Origin: SAR202 cluster bacterium
Lineage (GTDB): Bacteria; Chloroflexota; Dehalococcoidia; UBA3495
Direction: 5' to 3'
Assembly (NCBI GenBank): GCA_009392075.1
Contig: VFHG01000109.1
Coordinates: forward strand, 1-16,797
Length of the DNA: 16,797 bases
Position numbers and translations under genes: made by a program. This document shows, piece by piece, positions 1-6,822 of this stretch (position 1 is its first letter; every line of letters starts with the position of its first letter). A model generated the notes under the pieces. The model ran no database searches, was not told where the DNA came from, and worked only from the letters and a program-made list of their open reading frames with translations.

Positions 1-1
1 T

Positions 2-214
2 GGGATGACCCGCGACGGCACTTTCATGATCAAGGACGGCCAGATCACCCACCCGGTGAAGGACCTGCGGTTCACCCAGCCCTATGTGGAGGCTCTGGCC
101 GGTGTCGAGCACATCGGCAGCGAAACCAAGCTGGTCTTGAACGAGGTTGGCTTCGCCACCAGGGTCCCGGCGCTGAAATTGAGTAGTTTTAATTTCACCG
201 GTGTAACCGTCTAG
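2..214 (+). CDS. TldD/PmbA family metalloprotease, C-terminal fragment (5' end outside window)
   Basis: Only the last 70 residues are visible; the frame is open to the left edge, so the true start lies outside the window. The sequence reads GMTRDGTFMIKDGQITHPVK, then LRFTQPYVEAL, then VPALKLSSFNFTG. This is the usual C-terminal beta-rich end of TldD/TldE(PmbA) proteins, where a G-T-F-x-I-x-x-G-x-I-x-x-P-V-K stretch is followed by R-F-T-Q and ends near a conserved P-A-L-K / F-x-F-T-G. In other bacteria TldD and TldE form a heteromeric zinc protease that trims peptides. The metal-binding HExxxH motif would be upstream and cannot be checked, so it is not possible to tell TldD from the inactive TldE partner. 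The stop codon is two bases before the next ATG, which suggests co-transcription with the GNAT gene. Confidence 0.8.
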   Translation, partial: GMTRDGTFMIKDGQITHPVKDLRFTQPYVEALAGVEHIGSETKLVLNEVGFATRVPALKLSSFNFTGVTV

Positions 215-216
215 TC

Positions 217-711
217 ATGATCCGTGTATGCATCGACGACGACTTCGAGGCAATCTTCCAGATCATCAACGACGCGGCTGAAGCCTACCGCGGAATAATT
301 CCGGTCGACCGATGGCATGAGCCATACATGCCCCGCGAAGAGCTCCGGGCAGAGGTTTCGGCCGGTGTCTCTTTCCTAGGCTACGAGAAAGACGGCGAGT
401 TGGCCGGGGTTATGGGGATCCAAGACGTTCAGGATGTGACGCTGATCCGCCACGCCTACATCCGCACCTCTCAACGGGGCCATGGCATCGGTGGGGAACT
501 TCTGGGCCGAATCATGGGCCAGGCAACCAAACCGGTCCTTATCGGGACGTGGGCCGACGCGGTCTGGGCGGTCCGTTTCTACGAGAACCACGGGTTTAAA
601 GTGGTCTCGACCCAAGAGAAAGAAACACTGCTCGGCAAGTATTGGAACGTGCCCGACCGCCAGATCGAGACGTCCGTGGTGCTGGCCGACCAGAGGTGGT
701 TCGCAATCTGA
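217..711 (+). CDS. GNAT family N-acetyltransferase
   Basis: This 164-residue protein has the length and order of a single-domain GNAT acetyltransferase. The acetyl-CoA pyrophosphate-binding loop is seen as QRGHGIG at residues 86-92, preceded by the beta-4 strand segment (LIRHAYIRTS), and motif B is seen as AVRFYENHGF at 118-127. The family transfers an acetyl group from acetyl-CoA to an amine; the substrate cannot be told from sequence. The ATG begins two bases after the TldD-like stop codon, so translation is probably coupled, and no separate strong Shine-Dalgarno site is visible. A 73-base gap separates it from the downstream dehydrogenase, which may have its own promoter. GNAT identity is firm; specific function is unknown. 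Confidence 0.85.
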   Translation: MIRVCIDDDFEAIFQIINDAAEAYRGIIPVDRWHEPYMPREELRAEVSAGVSFLGYEKDGELAGVMGIQDVQDVTLIRHAYIRTSQRGHGIGGELLGRIMGQATKPVLIGTWADAVWAVRFYENHGFKVVSTQEKETLLGKYWNVPDRQIETSVVLADQRWFAI

Positions 712-770
712 TGCCGTAGCAGCGTATTATGTCTCCCAACATCAGCCTAGAAATCCTTCCCAATCGTATT

Positions 771-775
771 AGGAG
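771..775 (+). promoter_or_regulatory. Shine-Dalgarno site of the alcohol dehydrogenase gene
   Basis: AGGAG lies nine bases before the ATG at 785 and fixes that start. Further upstream, TATTAT around 725-730 resembles a -10 box, but no convincing -35 box lies at the right distance, so a separate promoter is not claimed. Confidence 0.6.
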
Positions 776-784
776 TAACTGGCC

Positions 785-1867
785 ATGAAAGCAGCCGTGT
801 TGCATGAGGTAAACCAGCCACTGCAGATCGAGGAAGTTGACGTCGCGTCGCCAGGCCCCAGAGAAGTCTTGGTCCGCACCCGCGCCTCGGGAGTTTGCCA
901 TAGCGATCTCCACTTCGTGGAAGGGCTTTACACCACGACCATGCCGGTGCTCCTGGGACACGAGGCCGCGGGAACGGTGGAAGCAGTGGGCAGTCAAGTG
1001 CGCTACGTGTCTCCCGGCGACCGCGTTATCTGCTGCCTGTCGGTCTTCTGCGGCGTTTGCGAGCGCTGCACCACCGGACGGCCGGTACTCTGCTCCCGGA
1101 CGGGACTGGTCAGAGGGCCCGACGAGGAGCCTCGCCTTAGCCAGAGCGGAAACCCGGTAACCCAATTCGCCAACCTTGGCGCCTACGCCGAGATGATGCT
1201 GGTCCATGAAAATTCCCTAGTGAAGATCGAGCAGGATATCGGCTTCGAGCAGATGGCCCTCATCGGCTGCGGGGCCACCACCGGCCTGGGAGCAGCCCTC
1301 AACACCGCCAAGGTCGAGCCGGGCAGCACCGTTGCGGTCATTGGAGCCGGCGGAGTGGGCCTGAACGCCATCCAGGGCGCCAAGCTCGCCGGGGCGCTGC
1401 GCATCATCGCCATCGACGCCGTGGAAGACAAACTAACGCTGGCCAGGGAGTTCGGGGCCACGGACGTGATCGACGCGTCCACCGGCGATGCCGAGAAAAA
1501 GGTCAAAGACCTGACGGGCGGCGGCGTGGACTATTCATTTGAAGCCATCGGCAAGAAGGAAACTGCCGAGCTGTCATTCGAGATTTTGAGGGCCGGGGGC
1601 ACGGCCACCATCATCGGCATGATTCCTCTTGGCACCAAGATTGAGTTGGACGGCTCCGCCTTCTTGCGGGAGCGGCGCATCCAGGGCAGCAGCATGGGTT
1701 CGAACCACTTCCGGGTGGACATGCCCCGGTACATCGATTTCTACCTGCAGGGCCGCCTAAAGCTGGACGAACTGGTCACCAAACGCCTTAAGCTAGAAGA
1801 CATAAACGACGCCTTCAAATACATGAAAGAAGGCTCAGTAGCCCGCAGCGTCATGATGTTCGATTAG
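785..1867 (+). CDS. zinc-dependent alcohol dehydrogenase, MDR superfamily (class III-like)
   Basis: The 360 residues cover a complete medium-chain dehydrogenase with an N-terminal GroES-like catalytic domain and a Rossmann NAD(P) domain. Catalytic zinc ligands are visible as C38 (GVCHSD), H59 with E60 (LGHEAAG) and C162 (GCGATTGLG). The structural zinc lobe is complete with C89, C92, C95 and C103. The dinucleotide loop is GAGGVG at 187-192, and an acidic residue (D211) after the second strand favours NAD over NADP. The overall pattern resembles class III / mycothiol- or NDMA-type dehydrogenases, which oxidise alcohols or thiol-aldehyde adducts. The precise substrate cannot be inferred. The start is supported by AGGAG nine bases upstream. 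The gene converges with the minus-strand operon that ends at 2010. Confidence 0.92.
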   Translation: MKAAVLHEVNQPLQIEEVDVASPGPREVLVRTRASGVCHSDLHFVEGLYTTTMPVLLGHEAAGTVEAVGSQVRYVSPGDRVICCLSVFCGVCERCTTGRPVLCSRTGLVRGPDEEPRLSQSGNPVTQFANLGAYAEMMLVHENSLVKIEQDIGFEQMALIGCGATTGLGAALNTAKVEPGSTVAVIGAGGVGLNAIQGAKLAGALRIIAIDAVEDKLTLAREFGATDVIDASTGDAEKKVKDLTGGGVDYSFEAIGKKETAELSFEILRAGGTATIIGMIPLGTKIELDGSAFLRERRIQGSSMGSNHFRVDMPRYIDFYLQGRLKLDELVTKRLKLEDINDAFKYMKEGSVARSVMMFD

Positions 1868-1891
1868 CGTGTAGAGTGATCCCTCGCGTAA

Positions 1892-1918
1892 AGGACGACG
1901 CCCCGCCCCGTTCGTCCT
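1892..1918. terminator. candidate terminator hairpin between convergent genes
   Basis: A perfect 7-bp inverted repeat (AGGACGA / TCGTCCT) encloses a 13-base GC-rich loop, 24 bases after the dehydrogenase stop. Neither side has a long T tract; the minus-strand side has only a short TTT run. Two smaller hairpins follow: ACCCG/CGGGT at 1942-1957 and CCCTG/CAGGG at 1968-1985. Together they may end transcription from both directions, but the case rests on structure alone. Confidence 0.35.
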
Positions 1919-2009
1919 GACACCTGTTCTGGCTCGGCGCAACCCGTAGGCGCGGGTCTCTGATTCGCCCTGTTTGAATTCAGGGTCATCTCTGGCACCA
2001 GACCAACCT

Positions 2010-3053
2010 CTATCGAATTTTCGGAAAGACCTTCTCCGTGATCAGCCTCAAGCACTTCGTCTGCTGCTCGAAGGGTATCTGGCGGCCAAAGTTGATCTCG
2101 TAGACGATCTGGCTTAAGTGAAGTTCCTCGATCAATTGGGTCAACCGGTCCACGACCCGCTCCGGCGTACCGTACACCACTTTGTCCCGGAGCCAATCGT
2201 CATAAGTCATACTGGTCAGTTGCTCTGACTCGGCCTGCCAGTTGCCGGTAGTGCCCTCCCGGGACGCGCTGACCCGGACCCGTTCGGCAAGCCCGGTCAT
2301 CGACGTAAGGGCGCTCTCTCTAGGATCCTCGTAAGCCTTCTCCTTAGTGTCCGCCACATAGATCGGGACTCGTAGGCCCACTTCGCCCTCGCCGGGGTGG
2401 CCGGCATCCTGCCAGGCAATCAGGTAAGCATCGATATGGGGCGCGAGGTCGGACAAGGCAAAGGCCCGTGACGGGTTGATGAAGATCGGGTAGCCCATGC
2501 GTCCAATGATTGGGAAGGTCTCTGCCGAGGTGACGCCAACGCGTATCGGCGGGTGAGGACTCTGTACCGGTTTGGGCTTCACCTTTATTCCCTCGCAGTG
2601 GTAGTGGTCCCCCTCGAAATTCACTTCCTCTCCGGTCCAGGCCTTGAGGATGATTTCGAGGTATTCATTGAACCGGCTGCGGCTTTCGGGGTAGGGCGAA
2701 TTAAATGCGTCGTGATGCTCTGGGAAAGTCCCACGTCCGATCCCGAACTCAACCCTCCCGTTGCTGATGTGGTCGAGGGTCGCAACTTCTTCCGCGACCT
2801 TGATCGGGTTCGCCAACGGCAGTAGATAGACGCCGAACCCGATACGCATCTTCTTAGTCCGGGCGGCGACCGCCGTAGCGACGGCGATGGGCGAAGACAG
2901 CACGCTGACCGGGATAAAGTGATATTCCGGCAGCCAGATAGAATCAACCCCGAGGCTTTCAGCTTCGTCGACCAGGCTGAACCCGCGCTGGAACACCCTG
3001 GCCTCATCCTCGCCTTCTTGACCGGAGAACTCCAAAAACAGGCCAAAATCCAT
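2010..3053 (-). CDS. LLM class flavin-dependent oxidoreductase (LLM1, luciferase-like monooxygenase)
   Basis: A 347-residue protein with the full bacterial-luciferase TIM-barrel pattern. It begins with the usual beta-1 strand (FGLFLEFS) and has the E-Y-H-F motif at 43-46. The block running from VYLLPLANPIKVAEE through TLDHISNGR to GIGRG covers about residues 75-108 and forms much of the flavin site. The family uses reduced FMN or F420 with O2 for Baeyer-Villiger, desulfonation, dealkylation or other C-heteroatom cleavage reactions; the cofactor and substrate cannot be assigned here. ATG at 3053 is preceded by GGAGG at good spacing. It is the last gene of the probable eight-gene operon, 36 bases after the thioesterase stop. 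Only distant similarity to the other three LLM proteins in the window is evident by eye. Confidence 0.9.
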   Translation of the reverse strand: MDFGLFLEFSGQEGEDEARVFQRGFSLVDEAESLGVDSIWLPEYHFIPVSVLSSPIAVATAVAARTKKMRIGFGVYLLPLANPIKVAEEVATLDHISNGRVEFGIGRGTFPEHHDAFNSPYPESRSRFNEYLEIILKAWTGEEVNFEGDHYHCEGIKVKPKPVQSPHPPIRVGVTSAETFPIIGRMGYPIFINPSRAFALSDLAPHIDAYLIAWQDAGHPGEGEVGLRVPIYVADTKEKAYEDPRESALTSMTGLAERVRVSASREGTTGNWQAESEQLTSMTYDDWLRDKVVYGTPERVVDRLTQLIEELHLSQIVYEINFGRQIPFEQQTKCLRLITEKVFPKIR

Positions 3054-3089
3054 AGGACCTCCGTGGGCCGGGGGCTTAATTAATCCGGT

Positions 3090-3545
3090 TTACCCTGTCA
3101 GGTCAGGGCGATTCGGCAGAATCATCATGGTCATGAGCATCGTAGTCACCAGCTTCTCTTCATCGCCGTCGTAGGCGACCACATCCCCCTTGCAGACCGT
3201 GATGCTGGCGCCAGGGCGCAAAACTTGTCCTCTGGCCACCAGCCGCTCTCCTTTGGCCGGGGCCAAGAAGTTGACCTTGTATTCAACGGTCACCACTGCC
3301 GAGTCCGAGGCGCTTAGACTGAAGGCCGCGTACCCGCAGGCGCTGTCCAGGATAGAAGTCACGATTCCGCCGTGGATAAAGCCGTGCTGTTGGGTCAGAT
3401 CGGCCTGGAAAGGCATCTCGATCTCCACCTGTCCTGGCTCAACTTTGCCCATGACCGCGCCCAGGGTCTGCATGGCGGTCTGCTTAGCAAAGCTGGACCG
3501 GACCTTGGCTTCAAATTCCGGGTCTCTTGGTTCGAATCTAGGCAT
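3090..3545 (-). CDS. PaaI-type hotdog thioesterase
   Basis: This is a 151-residue single hotdog-fold protein with the PaaI/4HBT signature HGFIHGG at residues 54-60, followed by the long central helix starting IVTSILDSACGYAA, with D67 at the position usually acting in catalysis. Family members hydrolyse acyl- or aryl-CoA thioesters, often to clear stalled CoA intermediates in aromatic degradation. The frame could open further upstream at 3593, but that would overlap LLM2 by almost 50 bases. The ATG at 3545 lies one base after the LLM2 stop (TAATATG), so this start with translational coupling is preferred. Its place between two monooxygenases suggests that the pathway passes through a CoA ester, which is inference. 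Confidence 0.88.
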   Translation of the reverse strand: MPRFEPRDPEFEAKVRSSFAKQTAMQTLGAVMGKVEPGQVEIEMPFQADLTQQHGFIHGGIVTSILDSACGYAAFSLSASDSAVVTVEYKVNFLAPAKGERLVARGQVLRPGASITVCKGDVVAYDGDEEKLVTTMLMTMMILPNRPDLTG

Positions 3546-3546
3546 A

Positions 3547-4443
3547 TTAAAACTTGAGTCCGGTGGCCTCTTTGAACTTGCGCATGGCCTCAATGTGCTC
3601 TCCGGCGGTTTTCAATCCAGCCTGCCGGTTCTCGATTGAGAGGTGACTTGCCCCCAATTCCTGCCACGCCTTGGCTTCGTCCATCCAGTCCTCGGGCTGC
3701 CTGTCGCCGGTGCGGAGACGGCCGTCCAGGCCTAGAGCGCTGGGGTCACGGCCCACCTCTCTCATAAAACCGTGGGTCCTCTCCACGATGGCACCTCCGG
3801 TCTCGTCGGGATTGAAGTTGGGACACCAGCCGTCGGCCAGCCGGGCCACCCGCTTCAACACGGTGTCGGGCGGGGTGGGGCTCTGAGAGCTGCCGGCGCC
3901 GAGCCAGACAGGGATAGGCCGCTGGATGGGCAGGGGGTTCAAGCCTGCGTGGCTGATGTTGTGCCACTTGCCGTGGAAGTCGACCACGTCCTGAGTCCAA
4001 AGCGCCCGCATCACCTCGATCTGTTCGGCGCTACGTGCTCCACGGTTGTGGAAGTCTTCGCCCAATGCCTCGTACTCGACCGTGTTCCAGCCGACTCCGA
4101 TACCGAGTCGCAATCGCCCGCCGGATAGCACGTCCACCTCGGCAGCCTGCTTGGCCACCAAAACCGTTTGGCGTTGGGGCAGGATCAGGATGCCGGTAGC
4201 CAGGCCCACCCGCTCGGTGATGGCCGCGAGATAGCCCATGAGAGTCATGGTTTCGTGCACCACCGACTTGTGGTTGTAGGTGCGGAGGGCTGGGAAATCG
4301 TGGTGGGCCGGGTCTGCGCCCAGCACGTGGTCGGCGATGAAGATATAGGCGAATCCCATGTCCTCGGCCGCCTGGGCGAAGTCTTTGATGGCCAGCGGGT
4401 CTGGCTCGATCTCTGTCTGGGGGAAAATTACGCCAACTTCCAA
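3547..4443 (-). CDS. F420-dependent-like LLM class oxidoreductase (LLM2)
   Basis: A 298-residue luciferase-like protein of the shorter type often annotated as TIGR03619-like F420-dependent oxidoreductase. It shows ADHV at 37-40, then LPQRQTVLVAKQAAEVDVLS from residue 89, and GGRLRLGIGVGWN at 108-120, which is the characteristic cofactor-binding block. F420 use is a family-level expectation, not shown by sequence. The start codon is TTG: no in-frame ATG fits, and a strong purine-rich Shine-Dalgarno (AGGAGAGG) sits just before it. The start also gives the expected N-terminal strand VGVIFPQ. The stop is one base before the thioesterase ATG. It is separated from the upstream small membrane protein by 39 bases. 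Confidence 0.9.
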   Translation of the reverse strand: MEVGVIFPQTEIEPDPLAIKDFAQAAEDMGFAYIFIADHVLGADPAHHDFPALRTYNHKSVVHETMTLMGYLAAITERVGLATGILILPQRQTVLVAKQAAEVDVLSGGRLRLGIGVGWNTVEYEALGEDFHNRGARSAEQIEVMRALWTQDVVDFHGKWHNISHAGLNPLPIQRPIPVWLGAGSSQSPTPPDTVLKRVARLADGWCPNFNPDETGGAIVERTHGFMREVGRDPSALGLDGRLRTGDRQPEDWMDEAKAWQELGASHLSIENRQAGLKTAGEHIEAMRKFKEATGLKF

Positions 4444-4482
4444 TTTCCTCTCCTGATATGTTCGTTCAAAAACGGGATTCTC

Positions 4483-4770
4483 TCAGCTTCTGGCGCGTCT
4501 AACCCAGACGGAAGAGGCCACCAGGCCAACTATCACGGCGGCGACCACCAACAATGGCCGCCAAATCTCAATTACCACGACAGCGATGATGAAACCGATA
4601 GCCAACGCGGTGGCAATGATGCCCAACAAAATCAGGGCGGCGGCCGATAGCGTGAACTTGATCTGTTCCCAGCGGGCTGCAAAGGTCCCGCTGGTTCGGG
4701 CGTACTCTCGTACCCCCAGAGCCAACAAGCCCGCCAGAATCACCGTAATCCAGATTCCTACTTCGCCCAA
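4483..4770 (-). CDS. small three-helix membrane protein of unknown function
   Basis: I do not recognise this 95-residue protein. It is strongly hydrophobic with three likely membrane segments: residues 5-20 (IWITVILAGLLALGV), about 40-68 (ending IGFIIAVVVIEIW) and about 72-89 (PLLVVAAVIVGLVASSVWV). It ends in a basic tail RRARS. A charged stretch between segments 1 and 2 (REYARTSGTFAARWEQIK) and the basic tail give topology cues. The proposed start is a TTG with AAGGA four bases upstream; an ATG 16 bases further upstream is in a different frame. It lies between two monooxygenase genes with gaps of 32 and 39 bases, so it is probably co-transcribed. It could be a small transporter accessory or membrane anchor, but no function can be supported. 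Confidence 0.6.
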   Translation of the reverse strand: MGEVGIWITVILAGLLALGVREYARTSGTFAARWEQIKFTLSAAALILLGIIATALAIGFIIAVVVIEIWRPLLVVAAVIVGLVASSVWVRRARS

Positions 4771-4802
4771 TGCGTCCTTCGCTCATCGCCTAAGCCGAGG
4801 CC

Positions 4803-5816
4803 CTAGAGGCGGTGCATCCCAGGGATGACTTCTTCCCCCACCAGGTTGATGTGCTCCAGGGCTTCACCTTGGGTCATCTGGGGATAGAACAACCGCAGGA
4901 TGACATCGGTGAATCCCATGTTTTTGTATTCCTCAATCTGCTCCAGACACTCTTCCGGGCTGCCCAGAACAAATGTTTCGTCCATCAAGGTTTCAAGATT
5001 GCCGGTAACCTTTCTGGCCAGCTCATCATCGGAGCCGTGCAGGCCTTGGTCACGGTAGACCTTGTATTTCGTCTCAAATCCGCCCCTTGCCTTCCGGATG
5101 GCCTCCTCATGAGTACCGGCACAGAAGAACTCCCTCACGATCACCATGTCTTCAGGTTTCTCGTGTCCGCTCTTCTCCAACGTCTCTCGATAGAGATCGA
5201 TCTGTTTTCGGATGGACTCGTTGCCCTGGGCCGGCCCCACGAAGAGTATGTCTCCGGAGCGTCCCACTCTTCGGATGGCCGGGTCGCTCATGGCTGCCTG
5301 CCAGACTTTGGGGCCGGGCCTCTGGTAGGGCCGGGCGGTGGGTCTGGCGCCCGTTACGTGGTAGTACTTGCCGTGGTGGGTCACCTCATCCTCGGTCCAC
5401 AGCCGTCGTATCAGCTCCATGGACTCGGTGATTCGGCCGCCCCGCTCCGACATCTTGATGCCGAACGCCTCGCATTCTTCGACGCGGTAGCCAAGACCGA
5501 TGCCCATCACGAACCGCCCCACGGAGATGTGGTCCAGGGTCGCGGCTTGCTCCGCCACCTCCACCGGGTTCAGCAGTGGCAGCAACAAGACCGAGGTGGC
5601 CAGGGTCATGTTACCCGGCTCCGCGGCCATACGGGCCAGGACGGTCCACGGCTGGAAGTGCTGGAATGGGTCGATCAAGAAGTGGTTACCGAAGCAGTAG
5701 GAGTCGAACCCTGCGTCCCGGGCGGCACGGAACTGGGACAGGTGGTCTTGCCACTGCTGCTGATGGTCCACGGTGTCCCGCAGCACCACGTGTCCAACTT
5801 GATATCCAGCCCGCAT
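4803..5816 (-). CDS. LLM class flavin-dependent oxidoreductase (LLM3)
   Basis: A 337-residue luciferase-like monooxygenase. The cofactor-site block is clear: SVLLLPLLNPVEVAEQAATL at about 75-94, then DHISVGRFVMGIGLGYR up to 111, followed by the acidic EECEAFG typical of the family. The first strand (AGYQVGHVVLRD) departs from the more usual F-G-x-F/L start, and the E/D-H-H position is replaced by FGNHF at 42-46, so the active site may be adapted to a different substrate. ATG at 5816 has GGAGGA about seven bases upstream. It sits 63 bases after the NHL gene and 32 bases before the small membrane protein. A long open frame on the opposite strand is a shadow caused by GC-rich codons. Confidence 0.9.
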   Translation of the reverse strand: MRAGYQVGHVVLRDTVDHQQQWQDHLSQFRAARDAGFDSYCFGNHFLIDPFQHFQPWTVLARMAAEPGNMTLATSVLLLPLLNPVEVAEQAATLDHISVGRFVMGIGLGYRVEECEAFGIKMSERGGRITESMELIRRLWTEDEVTHHGKYYHVTGARPTARPYQRPGPKVWQAAMSDPAIRRVGRSGDILFVGPAQGNESIRKQIDLYRETLEKSGHEKPEDMVIVREFFCAGTHEEAIRKARGGFETKYKVYRDQGLHGSDDELARKVTGNLETLMDETFVLGSPEECLEQIEEYKNMGFTDVILRLFYPQMTQGEALEHINLVGEEVIPGMHRL

Positions 5817-5879
5817 GGGGGTTCCTCCGAGTAGGTATAGGGTAAGGCTGGCTGTCTACCGCAAAGGGGCGGGGTCAGC

Positions 5880-6767
5880 CTACTGACGCTGGTACTTGAC
5901 CAGACGGTGGCCTTCTACGTTCTGGTTGACGTAGAGGTCGCCGTGGGAATCCACCCAGACGGCGTGGGCTCCGTTGCCCCAGCCTGCGTCCAGCGGACTA
6001 TCCCAGGTGGCGATGATGTCGCCGTCAATGCTGAGGATGCTCATGAACCCATCCAGCTCGGGAACGTAGAAGACGTTATCATCGTCAACGTAGATGTCGC
6101 AGGGACGTGCGAGGCCGGTCCATTCGTCCAGGTATTTCCCATCTGCGGTGAATATCTGGATCCGGTTATTTTCCCGGTCGGCCACAAAAACCCGCCCGTC
6201 GGTGTGCACCCAAACGCCGTGGGGGACGTGGAACTCTCCTGGCCCGGTTTTGCCCGGCTCGCCCCAAGAGAAAAGCAGCTTGCCGTCGGCGGTGAACTTG
6301 TGAACCCGCGCGTTCCCGTAACCGTCGGAGATGTACAGGTCTCCCGAGCCGTCCAGTGCGATATCGCTGGGCCGGTTGAAAGGGCCGGCAGCCTGCTTGG
6401 CTGGCTCGCTGTAGTCGCCGGACCAGCCGGTGTCCGAAGGCTTGTCCCACTCACCCAAGGTCATCAGGAGATCGCCATCGGGCCGGTATTTCAACACAAC
6501 GTGGCTGTTCTTCACCGGCATGTAGAGATTGTCGTCGCCGTCAATGAACATGCCGTGTGCGTCAGGCAATTGGCCCTCGCCCCAAGAGTTCAGGAAATTG
6601 CCGTCGCGGTCCAGAACGATCAACGGGTGGTCGCCCCGGTTGAACAGGTACACCCGGTCCTGGGAGTCGGTGACGATGGCCGTCTGGCCTAGAACCCAGC
6701 CCTCGGGTAATTTTTCCCAGGTGTCCAACTGTTCGTAAACATGCGTCCCAGCGCCTACTCGGACCAT
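5880..6767 (-). CDS. NHL-repeat beta-propeller protein
   Basis: This 295-residue protein consists almost entirely of NHL-type repeats of about 40-50 residues, each with a hydrophobic strand, a D-x-x-G-x-x-Y/V-x-A/S-D turn and an R/I-x-K/I-F/Y-x-x-D-G-x strand. Clear copies include LYISDGYGNARVHKFTADGK and VFVADRENNRIQIFTADGKY. About six blades fit the length, as in the lyase domain of peptidylglycine alpha-amidating enzymes. Catalysis has not been assigned and cannot be supported from motifs. The frame could start at a GTG at 6803, but the ATG at 6767 has a good GGGAG site and gives the natural first strand. No signal peptide is visible with either start, so a cytoplasmic location is likely. 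The gene follows the UGSC stop by 55 bases. Confidence 0.88.
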   Translation of the reverse strand: MVRVGAGTHVYEQLDTWEKLPEGWVLGQTAIVTDSQDRVYLFNRGDHPLIVLDRDGNFLNSWGEGQLPDAHGMFIDGDDNLYMPVKNSHVVLKYRPDGDLLMTLGEWDKPSDTGWSGDYSEPAKQAAGPFNRPSDIALDGSGDLYISDGYGNARVHKFTADGKLLFSWGEPGKTGPGEFHVPHGVWVHTDGRVFVADRENNRIQIFTADGKYLDEWTGLARPCDIYVDDDNVFYVPELDGFMSILSIDGDIIATWDSPLDAGWGNGAHAVWVDSHGDLYVNQNVEGHRLVKYQRQ

Positions 6768-6822
6768 TAGTTTCTCCCAAATCTGAGCGGCGGCCAAAAA
6801 CACTCGCCGCCTAAAATTTCAG

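Noticed and set aside
3546..3593. N-terminal extension of the thioesterase to 3593
   Set aside because: It would overlap LLM2 by nearly 50 bases and add residues not typical of PaaI proteins; the ATG one base after the LLM2 stop is better.
4812..5834. 340-codon plus-strand open frame
   Set aside because: It is antisense to LLM3 over its whole length, rich in H, Q, G and V without motifs, and has no ribosome site. LLM3 on the other strand is unmistakable.
5907..6692. 261-codon plus-strand open frame
   Set aside because: Antisense shadow of the NHL repeats; its V/A/G-rich periodicity reflects the repeated codons on the other strand.
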